A stretch of 26,498 nt of DNA, taken from Beroe ovata (lineage: Eukaryota; Ctenophora; Nuda; Beroida; Beroidae). The stretch lies in the NCBI GenBank assembly GCA_946803715.1, contig CAMPET010000018.1, forward strand, positions 180,776 through 207,273. Reading direction: 5' to 3'. The notes under the pieces were generated by a model. The model was not told where the DNA came from. It searched no databases and saw only the letters and a program-made list of their open reading frames with translations. Both the position numbers and the translations under genes were made by a program. The stretch's first letter is position 1. Each line of letters begins with the position of its first letter. Shown here piece after piece: positions 25,510 through 26,498 of the stretch.

Positions 25510-26498
25510 TCCAATTGTTAATTGTGTGACCTCATCGTCTTGCTCACCTCACAAACTTCTAGATTTGCACGCTCAATATATTTACATGATGCCATGCTTT
25601 ATGCCAGTATAATTATGCGGTGGCGTGGTTCAAGAGTCGAGATTCATCCTCTATCGCCATTCATATTATACTCTGACTTGCTTGTGCAAAATGTGCAGTT
25701 TTCGTCAAGAATCAATGTCTCGTGTGCCAATATATGTGAGAAAGAGTTGTTCCTGATATATCATATTTTTGATACCAATAAGAAGACTACCTCTTGTCAC
25801 TTTGCGATTGTCATTGGATTACGAGAATTGAGGTGGACATTGTATTACGTTATGTTTTGCAAAATTGATCACATTTTGTTTACCATCGTACCTCCAGCCA
25901 AGCTTTATTGTCAGAAGATTTCGTGTATTTGTGATCAATTCCTCGTTTTTTCATTGAGTGACAGTAATAACAAGTAGCTTTTCCCCTACTATACAAGCTC
26001 ATGACTGCAAGCCTGTGACACACTCTTAAGACAGCAATAGTGACATGCTGATTGACTTGGTAATCATACTCAATTAGAAGGCCACTAGGCACTTCTAACT
26101 TATCCCTTCAATGGCGTCGAGCCCAACTGGTGTCAAAAAGATCTTACCGGTGTCAAGCCCATATTGCACAGAGATTAGTGCCAGATACTGAGTCTTGCAG
26201 TTGTACTAGTAAATTTAGCTATTTCATGCCTTGCAATGGACGGAAGTAATAAATTTAGTCATTGAGTTTGATAGACCAATACCCAAGATTTATATACTTA
26301 CTCCTACCATGCCAGCATAAAATGAGGTATACTCATTGCCTTGAATGTGTACTTGACCTTGCTTATGAATTACATTCTATAACCTTGTTGTGTTTGCCGA
26401 GTACTCAACTGCACCCACCCCATCTCACTACTAGTGAAGTGACTTCACTACTATACTTATACATATCACTCTACCAGCCCATCCCACTGATATTTCCC

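Larger units (their letters stand above)
23423..26498. other. Right end: no exon recognised
   Basis: Upstream exons of the DUF4139 gene are expected on the minus strand here or beyond, but the usual motifs of its middle region were not seen. The plus-strand frames at 24419-24694 (91 codons) and 25522-25977 (151 codons) are open, but without recognised motifs or clear splice signals. Confidence 0.5.

Noticed and set aside
24040-25600. Similar words at about 24060 and 25540 (GCTCAC...CTCGATATATTTA and GCTCAC...CTCAATATATTTA)
   Set aside because: The shared stretch is about 45 bases with many differences; too weak to call a repeat family without a search.
25522-25977. 151-codon plus-strand frame
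   Set aside because: Longest frame at the right end, but the hydrophobic composition follows local T-richness and no motif or splice signal supports it.

Overview
This is a 26.5 kb window of animal nuclear DNA. It has spliced genes with GT-AG introns, interior microsatellites and minisatellites, intronless genes lying inside large introns, and no bacterial operon structure. The main gene encodes an Arf GTPase-activating protein of the metazoan ACAP family. The gene upstream of it encodes a DUF4139-domain protein, a family known from invertebrates (F37C4.5-like) and bacteria and not, to my knowledge, from vertebrates. I therefore infer a non-vertebrate animal. The species cannot be fixed from the sequence; a sponge, cnidarian or similar is only a guess.

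Layout from right to left on the minus strand. (1) 22919-23422: the last two exons of a DUF4139 protein; the rest lies further right or was not found. (2) 6722-20820: seventeen exons of ACAP, read directly by joining splice sites in phase. They give the complete BAR domain (exons 1-9), a linker, the PH domain (exons 11-13), a second linker, and the zinc-finger core of the ArfGAP domain (exons 16-17). The ArfGAP end and the ankyrin repeats were not found in the leftmost 6.7 kb. Exons 1-6 are packed with introns of 74-102 bases; four introns of 2.0-3.2 kb carry other material.

Inside the large ACAP introns: intron 6 holds an intronless four-finger C2H2 zinc-finger gene on the opposite strand (18542-19816). 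Intron 8 holds minisatellites and a short inverted-repeat element with flanking 9-bp direct repeats. Intron 9 holds a 310-codon ORF on the same strand as ACAP (11231-12163), coding for an acidic, serine-rich protein of unknown family with an internal RFSRD..NW duplication. Intron 14 holds a weak candidate for a small two-helix membrane protein on the plus strand. Left of the ACAP exons, a plus-strand exon at 5474-5854 codes for another two-helix membrane protein, possibly with a first exon at 4570-4635.

Assembly condition: there are five single N characters. At two of them (3222 and 21212) the sequence before the N is repeated after it with allele-like differences, which looks like two haplotype copies placed in tandem. 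Two others (14531, 15726) sit inside repeat arrays, and one follows a 90-base G run. I see no tRNA, rRNA, CRISPR array or convincing new multi-gene system. The most interesting material is the nested-gene arrangement, the unknown acidic protein, and the small inverted-repeat elements.
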